Assembly (NCBI GenBank): GCA_040219275.1
Contig: JAVJSU010000086.1
Span: forward strand, 1-33,462
Length of the DNA stretch: 33,462 nt
Source: JAVJSU01 sp040219275
Lineage (GTDB): Bacteria; Chloroflexota; Anaerolineae; Aggregatilineales; Phototrophicaceae
Direction: 5' to 3'
The notes under the pieces were generated by a model. That model saw only the letters and a program-made list of their open reading frames with translations. It searched no databases and was not told where the DNA came from. Shown here one piece after another: positions 16,863 through 24,055 of the stretch (positions within the stretch are counted from its first letter, which is position 1; every line of letters begins with the position of its first letter). Position numbers and translations under genes: made by a program.

Positions 16863-17930
16863 ATGGCAAAGCAAAAAACGAACAAAAACAAAGCAGAAAA
16901 CATGAATACGCCTGCAGGTATCCTGACCGTCGGGCTGGACATTGGTTACGGTGTGGTGAAAGTCGTCACCGATGAACACTCACTCGGATTCCCGTCGGTG
17001 ATGGGACATGCCCGTGAGATCAAATTCCAGCAGGAGACCATCCAGCAGAAGTATCCGGGCGACCAGATCACAGATGATGAAGGTGAGTGGTTCGTGGGCG
17101 ATCTGGCATTGGCACAGCTTCCACCCGGTGAGCTACTGCGTCTGCGTGGCAGAACTGCCAATGAGAAGACGATGGGTAATACCTTCCGCCTGCGGCTGGC
17201 GAAGGTGGCGATTGGAAAACTGGCTCAGGGGGTGTGGGGGCGGGATGTGGTCCACCTGCGCTTGAGCACCGGATTACCCGTCGATCATATGCGGGATGCG
17301 GCTGAACTCAAAGACGCTCTGCTCGGTCAGCATCTCATCACCACCGACTCATGCGAGATCATCGCCAACGTCACCGAAGTACGGGTGATGCCTCAGCCTT
17401 ACGGGAGTATCTACTCGCAAATGCTCACGTCAGATGGCGATATCAACGTGCATCACACCTACATGCGAACAGGCGTGTGTGATGTCGGGACGTACACAGT
17501 CGATATTGCGCTGGACGACGATGGCGAGTTTGTGGATGCAGAAAGCGGCAGTGTCGAGGGAGGTGTCTACACAGCGCAAGAACGAATCTCCGCCATGTTG
17601 GAACGCGACTACCGCGAGAAGATGCCCTACAAGATCATCGAGCAAGTTCTGCGAACGGGGATTTTCACCGCCAGCGGCAAGCCAGTCGATTACAGCCGTG
17701 AGGTTGAGGAGGCATTATCACCGCTTCGGAGCGCGACACTGAATTTGCTCAGCGAGAAGTGGCAGCGCGGCACAACCGTCGATGTCATTTACCTGAGTGG
17801 AGGTGGTGCCGAGTTGGTGCATGACGAAGTGGCTGACGCATACCCGCAAACCAAACTCGTGTCGGACGCCCAGATGGCGAACGCTAGAGGCTATCTCTAC
17901 TACGCCAACTTCGCTCAGCGCGAAGATTAG
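16863..17930 (+). CDS. parM: ParM/Alp-type actin-like plasmid segregation ATPase
   Basis: About 355 residues with the actin-superfamily layout of plasmid filaments. Phosphate 1 is LTVGLDIGYGVVK (Asp26), phosphate 2 is GVCDVGTYTVDI (Asp207), and the adenosine-binding strand is YLSGGGAEL (Gly313-315). Length and order fit ParM or the ALP_N family. Filaments of such proteins push sister plasmids apart, driven by ATP. The ATG at 16863 is chosen because GGAGAG lies about 11 bases upstream; in-frame ATGs at 16821 and 16767 add Ser/Thr-rich residues that precede the fold. It is followed by an inverted repeat and a ribbon-helix-helix protein gene, the order expected of a type II partition operon (ParM, ParR). 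Confidence 0.8.
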   Translation: MAKQKTNKNKAENMNTPAGILTVGLDIGYGVVKVVTDEHSLGFPSVMGHAREIKFQQETIQQKYPGDQITDDEGEWFVGDLALAQLPPGELLRLRGRTANEKTMGNTFRLRLAKVAIGKLAQGVWGRDVVHLRLSTGLPVDHMRDAAELKDALLGQHLITTDSCEIIANVTEVRVMPQPYGSIYSQMLTSDGDINVHHTYMRTGVCDVGTYTVDIALDDDGEFVDAESGSVEGGVYTAQERISAMLERDYREKMPYKIIEQVLRTGIFTASGKPVDYSREVEEALSPLRSATLNLLSEKWQRGTTVDVIYLSGGGAELVHDEVADAYPQTKLVSDAQMANARGYLYYANFAQRED

Positions 17931-17938
17931 TTCTGAAC

Positions 17939-17985
17939 AGGGGTTTTACAGAGTATGCCCGATGCGTATACCGCGTAAAACCCCT
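17939..17985. repeat. 11-bp perfect inverted repeat between parM and parR
   Basis: AGGGGTTTTAC (17939-17949) and GTAAAACCCCT (17975-17985) are perfect reverse complements around 25 bases that contain two GTAT motifs. There is no T-run after the right arm and the parR ribosome site AGGAAGGG follows at 17991-17998. It is therefore more likely an operator, a small centromere or an RNA control hairpin than a terminator. Confidence 0.55.
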
Positions 17986-18004
17986 ATATAAGGAAGGGTG
18001 CTGT

Positions 18005-18427
18005 ATGACAAAGAAGAAAAAGAGCAAACGCGCTTTCAAACTGATTGCTTTCAAAGCCTACTACGATACTGATCAGGATATTCTGGATTGGTGGGAAGGC
18101 ATTGAAGAAGGTGAACGTAGTGATGCCATGCGCGATCTTATCCGCGATCAGTTGGGTGTTGTCCGACGCAAATCGAAAGTACCGATCATCGACTTGCCGG
18201 AACTGATGGAAGTGCGCCGCGATACCTTGTGGATCAAAGACGCGCTGAACGACATGCCCGCCTATCTAGAACGAGTCATCGAGCATGTGATCACACACGC
18301 GCAATCGGTGTCTGTCGGACAGCATCCGCCGAGAGCATCCCCACCGGTGCTAGTCGATAACGATCCAGCCCTGACGGATGCGGAGAGCGAGCGTCGGACA
18401 TGGAAGATGAGGAAAGCCACATGGTAG
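18005..18427 (+). CDS. ParR-like ribbon-helix-helix partition adaptor
   Basis: A 140-residue protein with a basic start (KKKKSKRAFKL). A strand-helix-helix unit follows in the style of ribbon-helix-helix DNA-binding proteins: FKLIAFKAYYDTDQDILDWW, a Glu/Gly turn, then ERSDAMRDLIRDQL. The C-terminal half has a Pro-rich, probably flexible tail that could contact the ParM filament. Small basic RHH proteins right after a ParM-like gene are the ParR/StbB adaptors that bind the centromere and repress the operon. The ATG follows AGGAAGGG by six bases. The name rests on position and fold pattern, as the sequence is not strongly conserved in this class. Confidence 0.6.
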   Translation: MTKKKKSKRAFKLIAFKAYYDTDQDILDWWEGIEEGERSDAMRDLIRDQLGVVRRKSKVPIIDLPELMEVRRDTLWIKDALNDMPAYLERVIEHVITHAQSVSVGQHPPRASPPVLVDNDPALTDAESERRTWKMRKATW

Positions 18428-18450
18428 CTGTTCTGTATCGTCCGACACTA

Positions 18451-18648
18451 TGGGGTGCTAGCGCATCCCACCTTACGGATTGGCGGGCGGGAGCTGCGGA
18501 ATATTTAATATCCGCCCTGCCAATCCTAAGCGAGCTAAATCGCTCGCTCCTTATACGCCGGAGGGCTTGGTACAGCGCGACCTTCGCGCTACACGGATAC
18601 GGCGGTGGCAAGCCGCCGCCGTACCGCTCGACGTGGAGATCCACGCCG
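18451..18648. other. Array of six consecutive hairpins between parR and the HU-like gene
   Basis: In 198 bases six inverted repeats follow one another. HP1 is at 18451-18470 (8 bp, loop TAGC). HP2 at 18477-18526 has 14 paired bases with one bulged T. HP3 at 18529-18548 has AGCGAGC/GCTCGCT and HP4 at 18574-18590 has AGCGCGA/TCGCGCT. HP5 at 18598-18623 has 11 bp with a CAAG loop, and HP6 is at 18629-18648. Stem sequences differ, so this is not a repeated element. The 310-base gap holds no convincing gene. Candidates are a replication or transfer origin with single-stranded hairpins, the partition centromere, or a structured RNA. Confidence 0.6.
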
Positions 18649-18737
18649 ACGTGACGCACCCGAATACGTTTTTCCGGTGCGAGCTGGTGTTAACAGTCGA
18701 ACAGGAAATTTTAGAAAAAAGAGTAGGAGAACATCTC

Positions 18738-19013
18738 GTGAAACACAGTGAAGTCATTGCAGAAGTGGCGAGACGACTGCCACACAGAACACAACGGGAC
18801 GTAGCGGAAATGGTCGAGCTACTCACAGAGATCTGGTCACGAACGTTGGTGAATGGCGACGCGGTCACCATTCCGTTCATCGGCAGACTGACCGTAGAAG
18901 TGCAGGTCATGGAGGCGGGTGGGGTGCTCAAACAGCATGGCACACTCCGCCGGGTGTATGGACGCTTTCGTCCGACAGAGAGATTAAAGGAGCAATTGAA
19001 TGGCAAAACGTAG
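18738..19013 (+). CDS. HU/IHF-like DNA-bending protein
   Basis: A 91-residue protein of the bacterial histone-like family. It has the helix-turn-helix start (HRTQRDVAEMVELLTEIW), the GDAVTIPFIGRLTVE turn and strand, and a C-terminal RFRPTERLKEQLN that matches the 'F.PG..LK..LN' end of HU/IHF proteins. The DNA-arm region is slightly shortened and lacks the usual Arg-Asn-Pro tip. The start is a GTG at 18738 with AGGAGA eight bases upstream; a longer in-frame opening from 18480 crosses the hairpin array and is not supported. It overlaps the following RHH gene by 14 bases. In this setting it probably assists the relaxosome or origin. Confidence 0.7.
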   Translation: MKHSEVIAEVARRLPHRTQRDVAEMVELLTEIWSRTLVNGDAVTIPFIGRLTVEVQVMEAGGVLKQHGTLRRVYGRFRPTERLKEQLNGKT

Positions 19014-19308
19014 ACAGCGAGATGGCTACACGGAACGACTATCCGTCGGCTTCACACTGGAGCAAATGCGACGGATCGAGGAGATTCTGCGCGTCCGCGC
19101 CAGACAGGGGGATATGCAACACAAAACCGATCTGATTCGGGATGCGCTCAATCTGTATTTCTCGCATCAGGATGATATCCCCGGCACACGGGCGGCGATC
19201 ACGCGCAAGCTCGAAGGACGGCTGGATGCCGTCGAAAACCAGCTTCAGCGGCAGAATGATCTGCTGGAGAAGATGGTGTCATTCTTCAAACGGAAGCGGG
19301 AGGCATAG
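19000..19308 (+). CDS. RHH relaxosome accessory protein (MobC-like role)
   Basis: A 102-residue, highly basic protein. Residues 10-55 match a ribbon-helix-helix DNA-binding fold: strand ERLSVGFTLE, helix MRRIEEILRVRAR, turn, then TDLIRDALNLYF. The rest is a coiled-coil helix (AVENQLQRQNDLLEKMVSFF). Its start lies inside the end of the HU-like gene, with the strong ribosome site AAAGGAG upstream, so the two are translationally coupled. The relaxase gene begins three bases after its stop. Small RHH proteins in this position normally bind oriT and load the relaxase; this role is inferred from context. Confidence 0.6.
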   Translation: MAKRRQRDGYTERLSVGFTLEQMRRIEEILRVRARQGDMQHKTDLIRDALNLYFSHQDDIPGTRAAITRKLEGRLDAVENQLQRQNDLLEKMVSFFKRKREA

Positions 19309-19311
19309 CGC

Positions 19312-20229
19312 ATGGATCGCAAACAGATGTGTGTGACCAACGTGCGCTACAAGAAGCCCACGCAGAATGAAACGAAGCGCATGAAGAGTTTGCTCGGTTA
19401 TCTGACATACCGTGACAGTCGCGACGATTATGTGCCGCAAGTCAGCGGTGTGGAGCGCTGGGTAGATAGGGGGATGGGGCGGACGATCCAGCAGATCGCC
19501 AACCGATGTGAGGGGTATCAGAGCGATCATGTGCTGGTGTTCAGCCTCGTGGTCAATCCCAATCCCGACCTCATCCGGATGGTGCCGCATGAGCAACGCG
19601 AGGAGTTTGTGCGGCAGTTGACGGAGCGCACGGTTGAAGGCTTCTTTGATGCTCGCGGCATCGACACCGGGGTCGAGTACAGCTACGTGACGCATCACCG
19701 TCAGACGGATGATGAGCAGTCACCGGGACAGCACAATCCGCACACGCACATTGTCCTGCCGGGCACTTACTATGACGCGGATGAGGGCAGACGGAAGCCG
19801 CTTTATTTCAGTAGAAACAAGCACGTGAACCATATCGACATGATCCACGATATTACGCAGGAGAACATGGTCGACCTGATGGATCGTTATGTCGGACAGG
19901 ATTGGGAGCAACGCTATGACCGGTTGCTTGAGGTAAGAGAACAGCAGGGGCAGATCGCGTTTATCGAAGAGCCTCATGGTATGTGGGATGGCGAATTGGC
20001 ATGGGCAGGCGTTCGCCGAACGGATGAAGCCACCAGCGCCGCGGGAGTTTACGGCATATTTCCTGATTGCGAGGGCAAAACGAGCATTCAATTCCGCCCG
20101 ATCTTCAGCGACATCGATCACCAAGAAGCAGAGGTTGCCGCTGAAGTGTTAAAGAAACGTCTGCAACAAGAGACGCGAGAGGTCGAGTATCGCCATGATC
20201 CGCGACCGACATTTGACATTGATTTTTAG
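19312..20229 (+). CDS. Relaxase / mobilization nuclease
   Basis: A 305-residue protein with the relaxase histidine cluster HNPHTHIVLPGT (His141, His144, His146), which would hold the metal ion next to the nicked strand. It is preceded by YSYVTHHRQTDDE (His128-129). The likely catalytic tyrosine lies near the N-terminus in LGYLTYRDSRDDY. Such enzymes nick the transfer origin and stay covalently bound to the 5' end during conjugation. It is short and has no helicase or primase domain, in keeping with MobP/VirD2-type mobilization proteins. GGAGG sits about nine bases before the ATG. The order HU-like, RHH and relaxase forms a compact transfer operon. Confidence 0.72.
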   Translation: MDRKQMCVTNVRYKKPTQNETKRMKSLLGYLTYRDSRDDYVPQVSGVERWVDRGMGRTIQQIANRCEGYQSDHVLVFSLVVNPNPDLIRMVPHEQREEFVRQLTERTVEGFFDARGIDTGVEYSYVTHHRQTDDEQSPGQHNPHTHIVLPGTYYDADEGRRKPLYFSRNKHVNHIDMIHDITQENMVDLMDRYVGQDWEQRYDRLLEVREQQGQIAFIEEPHGMWDGELAWAGVRRTDEATSAAGVYGIFPDCEGKTSIQFRPIFSDIDHQEAEVAAEVLKKRLQQETREVEYRHDPRPTFDIDF

Positions 20230-20239
20230 CCTAATGCAA

Positions 20240-20294
20240 ACAGGAGCCGGAAGCGCACGTCGTCGGACAAACGTGTTGCGCCTCTAGCCCCTGT
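20240..20294 (+). promoter_or_regulatory. Structured gap ahead of the primase-helicase gene
   Basis: ACAGG (20240-20244) can pair with CCTGT (20290-20294). Inside, GCGCACGT (20253-20260) can pair with ACGTG...GCGC (20271-20281) over a bulge. The fold would form a two-tier hairpin in the 90 bases before the primase start, which has no clear ribosome site. A copy-control leader is possible but unproven. Confidence 0.3.
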
Positions 20295-20319
20295 GAGCAC
20301 ATAAAGAATTGAGTTCAGT

Positions 20320-23247
20320 ATGACACAAAAATATGAAACCAACAATGAAACAGTCAATAGAAGTGCTTTCTTATCTGCACTGTATCCGGCAAACACGCAA
20401 GATAATTTATGGCTGGAGATACGCTGTATCCATCCGGGTACTGGCGAGGTCAGAAGCTTATGGAGCCAGATTGACAATGCGAAACAGACGCGAGGCATCC
20501 TGACGGCGGCAGATCGACATAATAAGGAAGGCTTTGGTGTGTACTTCGCGCCCTGTCTCAGGTCAGAGAAAAAAGGTAACGCGGAATCAGCGTCACTGTT
20601 GCCTGCGCTCTGGATCGACATCGACGGGTCAGACACGTATCGTCAGCGTAATCTGGAACGGTTGCAAACCTTCGATCCACCGCCTTCAGTGATCGTCAGC
20701 AGTGGTGGCGGCTGGCATGGCTACTGGCTACTTGATGAGCCATTTCTGCTGGACGAGGAGAATAAGCAAAAGACCAGCCGCGTGATGCAGGGCTTGTTCG
20801 TGGCGCTCGGTGGCGACGAGGGCTACGTGAAGTCGGTTGCTTCCGTGATGCGTCTACCAGATAGTATCAACACCAAGCCCCACCGCGATGGCGCACAGGT
20901 GAAAATCACGGACTGGCATCCGGATCGGCGCTATCCGCTAAACTGTTTCGACTGGTTGGAAGTTCAGCCACAGATCAAGAAAGAACGAGTGGGCAGTTTG
21001 AATGTGGTAACCCTTAATGGAACTGTGCCACTGCCGCCACGGACTGAAAGTTATCTTACGCTGGGTTCGACCAACGGCAACCGCAACGCAGAATTGTTCG
21101 CCGCCGCCTGCCAGATGCGGGATGCTGGCTACAGCCAATCTGATGCGGAGCACGAACTCGTCAGTCGGTATGTCGCTGATGGAGATGGCAGTGAGAATCC
21201 TACATCACGTGAGAAAGAAGCCAGAGCGACCATTACCAGTGCATTCAAACAGCCACCACGGGAACCGATCCAGTCGCGGCGACAGTTAGCTGATGCTCAG
21301 GTCAGCCGTCTAATAGATCGTTATGGACAACAACAGAAAACCGTGGATCGACCAACCACCGACGAGATTGCGCAAGCAGTCTCAGCCTGTGTGCATCTCA
21401 ATGCGGTTGAGTGGGCGGAACAGCGCGAGAAGTTCAAGGCACTCACCGGTGATGGTCTGAAGATCTCCGACATCGACAAACTCTATCGCGAGAAGCGCAA
21501 AGCGGTTGAACGCCTGAGTCAGCAGGAATACATCGATACCGAGAGCTATGTGTTGCTGGATGGCAAGATCGTTTACCGCAAGGAGACCTATCGCGGCACG
21601 ACGGAGCGCACCGTTGCCGATTGGTCAGCCTCTGCGCTCTACCAGACCTGTCAGGTCGATGATGACGGTAAGGAAGCGCACGTCACCACAATCGAGCTTC
21701 AGCGTGGATCATCGGTCAAAAAGCTGGAAGTCCCCGGTGAAGTCTTCGTTGATGATGTCGCTCTGCGACGCTTCATCGGCGCAACCGCCGGAGCGCAATA
21801 TGTTGTCCGTGCGGGAATGTCGAAGCATCTGGTGCCTGCCATCGTGCATTTATCCGGGGAGTTCCCCACACATCGTCATTTTAACTTTATGGGCTGGAAA
21901 GAAATCGATGATCGCTGGGTCTATGTGTCACCGGGCGATTGCATCACGGCGAAAGGCAAGCTCGCTGAGCCGCTCTCGGTCGAACTCGACCAGCGCCTCC
22001 GTGACTATGGCTTACAGGCGGTCAGCTGGAAAGAGAGTTTGCAGGCATTTGATGCGATGGTGAAGGTCTTGCCCTCGGATCTGGCACCGTCGCTTATCGC
22101 CTTTGCATTTTTGCCGCTCATCCAGCGCTTCTTCCCCTCCTTTGCGACCCGACCAGCGATTCATCTCGTCGGCACATCCGGTAGTGGCAAGAGCGAGATT
22201 GCGTCTCTGCTCAGCAGTTTCTACGGTGAGTTCAGTCGCGACACACCGCCCGCACAATGGGGTGACACCATCAATACGGTTGAGATGCTGGGCTATCCGC
22301 TGGCGGATGCGCTCTACTGGGTTGATGATTACAAAGACATCTATGCGGATACACGCACCTTCACGCGTTTCATGCAGTCGTATTCTCGCAAACTCGGTCG
22401 CGGTCGGCTGACCCGCGAGGCGAAGCTCCAAACCTCACGTCCGTGCAGGGGTATGATTCTATCTACCGGTGAGACCAGTCTTGTGGGCGAGATGTCGATT
22501 TCATCGCGCATGATGTCACTGGAAATCCCGCCGTGGAAAAAGCGTGATCCACAGGGGAGGGCGTTACGTGAGGCAGAGGCATTGCGTGATAAGCTACCCG
22601 GCTTCACCGCGCACGTCGCATCATGGGTGGCGCGTCAACTTGATGAGGATGACTTCAAAGCAGAGATCGCCAGCCGCTTCAGCCAGAACTTGATTGGTTA
22701 CGATGCTCAGGTCACTGCACAGCTCGGCAGGTCGAACGCGCACGACCGTGCTGTAAAGAACTGGGCTGTGCTGGTGACGGTCTATCAATTGCTATCCAAA
22801 TTTGTGCGGGAGATGGATGAGGATTATCTGCTTCCAACATGGCAAGATTGCATGGTCGAGACCGTCCAAAATCTGCGTCAGGAGCTTGCCAGTCAGGTCT
22901 TTCTGGACATACTCGGTCAGCTCCTCGCCGGTGGGCAGGTGGTGATCGCTGATGACATGCGTAATCCGCGTGAGTACCCGCCCGGAGTGACAGTAGTCGG
23001 CTACAAGGAGGATAGCTTCGTCTACCTGCTACCTGAGATTGCGCTCAAAGCAGTGAACCATGTTCAGCCGATGAACTTCAGCGCCAACGCCATCGGTCAG
23101 ATGCTCAAGGAAGATGGGATCTTGTTCCCCGGACCGAACAATCTGAGTACGCAGAAGCGTGTGCGTGGCGGACGTGTGCGCTTCTGGCAGTTGAGAGCCG
23201 ATTCACTGCTTGAGCCAGTTGAGCCACCTGAGACGCCCAATAACTGA
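20320..23247 (+). CDS. Primase-helicase replication protein (AEP-like primase plus SF3/AAA-like helicase)
   Basis: A 975-residue protein. The N-terminal third looks like an archaeo-eukaryotic-type primase of the RepB/prim-pol kind: ALWIDIDGSD (Asp100, Asp102) followed by SSGGGWHGYWLL (His133), the usual metal and nucleotide site. A helical linker (about 230-390) follows. The C-terminal half is a helicase with Walker A GTSGSGKS (618-625) and a Walker B-like YWVDDYKD (Asp669-670), similar in order to DUF927-type helicases. It would prime and unwind DNA to replicate a plasmid or excised element. No strong ribosome site is visible at the ATG. Its last codons overlap the first 9-bp iteron cluster, suggesting that the protein or its partner acts on those sites. 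Confidence 0.75.
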   Translation: MTQKYETNNETVNRSAFLSALYPANTQDNLWLEIRCIHPGTGEVRSLWSQIDNAKQTRGILTAADRHNKEGFGVYFAPCLRSEKKGNAESASLLPALWIDIDGSDTYRQRNLERLQTFDPPPSVIVSSGGGWHGYWLLDEPFLLDEENKQKTSRVMQGLFVALGGDEGYVKSVASVMRLPDSINTKPHRDGAQVKITDWHPDRRYPLNCFDWLEVQPQIKKERVGSLNVVTLNGTVPLPPRTESYLTLGSTNGNRNAELFAAACQMRDAGYSQSDAEHELVSRYVADGDGSENPTSREKEARATITSAFKQPPREPIQSRRQLADAQVSRLIDRYGQQQKTVDRPTTDEIAQAVSACVHLNAVEWAEQREKFKALTGDGLKISDIDKLYREKRKAVERLSQQEYIDTESYVLLDGKIVYRKETYRGTTERTVADWSASALYQTCQVDDDGKEAHVTTIELQRGSSVKKLEVPGEVFVDDVALRRFIGATAGAQYVVRAGMSKHLVPAIVHLSGEFPTHRHFNFMGWKEIDDRWVYVSPGDCITAKGKLAEPLSVELDQRLRDYGLQAVSWKESLQAFDAMVKVLPSDLAPSLIAFAFLPLIQRFFPSFATRPAIHLVGTSGSGKSEIASLLSSFYGEFSRDTPPAQWGDTINTVEMLGYPLADALYWVDDYKDIYADTRTFTRFMQSYSRKLGRGRLTREAKLQTSRPCRGMILSTGETSLVGEMSISSRMMSLEIPPWKKRDPQGRALREAEALRDKLPGFTAHVASWVARQLDEDDFKAEIASRFSQNLIGYDAQVTAQLGRSNAHDRAVKNWAVLVTVYQLLSKFVREMDEDYLLPTWQDCMVETVQNLRQELASQVFLDILGQLLAGGQVVIADDMRNPREYPPGVTVVGYKEDSFVYLLPEIALKAVNHVQPMNFSANAIGQMLKEDGILFPGPNNLSTQKRVRGGRVRFWQLRADSLLEPVEPPETPNN
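23210..23236 (+). repeat. Iteron-like 9-bp repeats, cluster 1 (three units)
   Basis: TTGAGCCAG, TTGAGCCAC and CTGAGACGC follow head to tail at the end of the primase-helicase coding region (Leu-Glu-Pro-Val-Glu-Pro codons). The same 9-bp pattern recurs in non-coding DNA at 23283-23309 and near 33.0 kb, so it is a DNA-level repeat and not only a peptide repeat. Confidence 0.6.
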
Positions 23248-23631
23248 TCGCAAAAGTAACAACCATAGTGCTGTATTTTTACTTGAGCCAGTTGAGCCAC
23301 TTGAGACGTTTCATCAATGGAGCGTCTCTTTTATTGAAATAATTACGCTTCCACTTTCCAGTGGAAGCGAGTGGCTCAGATTATTGGGGTGATCCGCTGG
23401 AGGGCATCATCTATTCTGTCGTGCGCTTCATCTATCTGGAACATTATTATCTGAACATTATCTGAGCGAGATTGAGAGCGAACCCATCTCAATGTACGAG
23501 CGTATAGGTGGCACCGTCTTCACGCTGTTTGTTAACCCTTTCCTACGCTTCGCCACCGCAAGATTGACATCTCTCTTCCACACATTATGATATAGATGTA
23601 ATAAAACCGCACTATAATTGAGGATATCGCT
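23248..23631. other. Gap with iteron cluster 2, a 10-bp hairpin and the promoter of cassette gene A1
   Basis: This 384-base gap holds no gene that I can support. It contains three more iteron units (23283-23309: TTGAGCCAG, TTGAGCCAC, TTGAGACGT). A perfect hairpin CGCTTCCACT-TTCC-AGTGGAAGCG lies at 23346-23369, with one inverted iteron unit at 23370-23379. A short direct repeat (AACATTAT at about 23431 and 23449) and a good promoter close to A1 are also present. A candidate control or origin-proximal region of the plasmid-like element. Confidence 0.5.
23564..23591 (+). promoter_or_regulatory. Promoter of cassette gene A1
   Basis: TTGACA (23564-23569), a perfect -35 box, and TATGAT (23586-23591) are spaced by 16 bases. 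The start codon lies 40 bases after the -10 box, with GAGGA about eight bases before it. Gene A2 has a comparable promoter at the same relative place. Confidence 0.6.
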
Positions 23632-24055
23632 ATGCCTCTTGCTGATGAATTGACCACCGTACAGACGAAAATTACAGCGCGTGCAAGTGACATTGATGAC
23701 CTACTCGCGCTGGGACAAAGTAGCGCCACGACTGCCCTCCTCAACGACATTAAAGCGAAACTCAACGCGCTTCAAAGTGATCACACCGACATTCTCAACG
23801 AAGTGAATACTTTCCCGGCGAAAATTAACGCCAAATTAGGCTTCGACGCGCAATTAGATCAGGTTAAGATCGAACAGAATTATCAAATTTTGGATGCGCT
23901 GGATGCCTGTGAAAATCCGGCTGATTTTTATACAGCACTTGCCTGTGCGCTGTTGGGTGGTGTTGATTGGTTGCTGGAAAACCCGACTTTCACCCAAGCT
24001 CTGCGAAATTTCTTGATTGCACAAATTCAAGCAGGCGTTGGCACCGCTTTTGATG
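23632..24055 (+). repeat. Constant-head repeat, copy 1 (matches 27037-27460)
   Basis: About 424 bases encoding the constant N-terminal domain of A1 match the start of A2 at a fixed offset of 3,405 bases with no insertion or deletion. Only scattered base differences are seen; similarity falls away sharply after this. A recent duplication or gene conversion of the head is the simplest reading. Confidence 0.85.

Noticed and set aside
17939..17985. Terminator between parM and parR
   Set aside because: The inverted repeat is not followed by a T-run, has a 25-base loop and lies inside what looks like one operon.
18451..18648. CRISPR array
   Set aside because: The stems are all different and there are no equal-length repeats and spacers.
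18480..18737. Longer reading frame in front of the HU-like gene
   Set aside because: It runs through the hairpin array, has no ribosome site and its residues do not extend the HU fold; the GTG at 18738 has a good site.
23210..23309. Glu-Pro-Val-Glu-Pro peptide repeat as a protein feature only
   Set aside because: The same 9-bp pattern occurs outside coding DNA and on both strands near 33.0 kb, so a DNA-level repeat explains it better.
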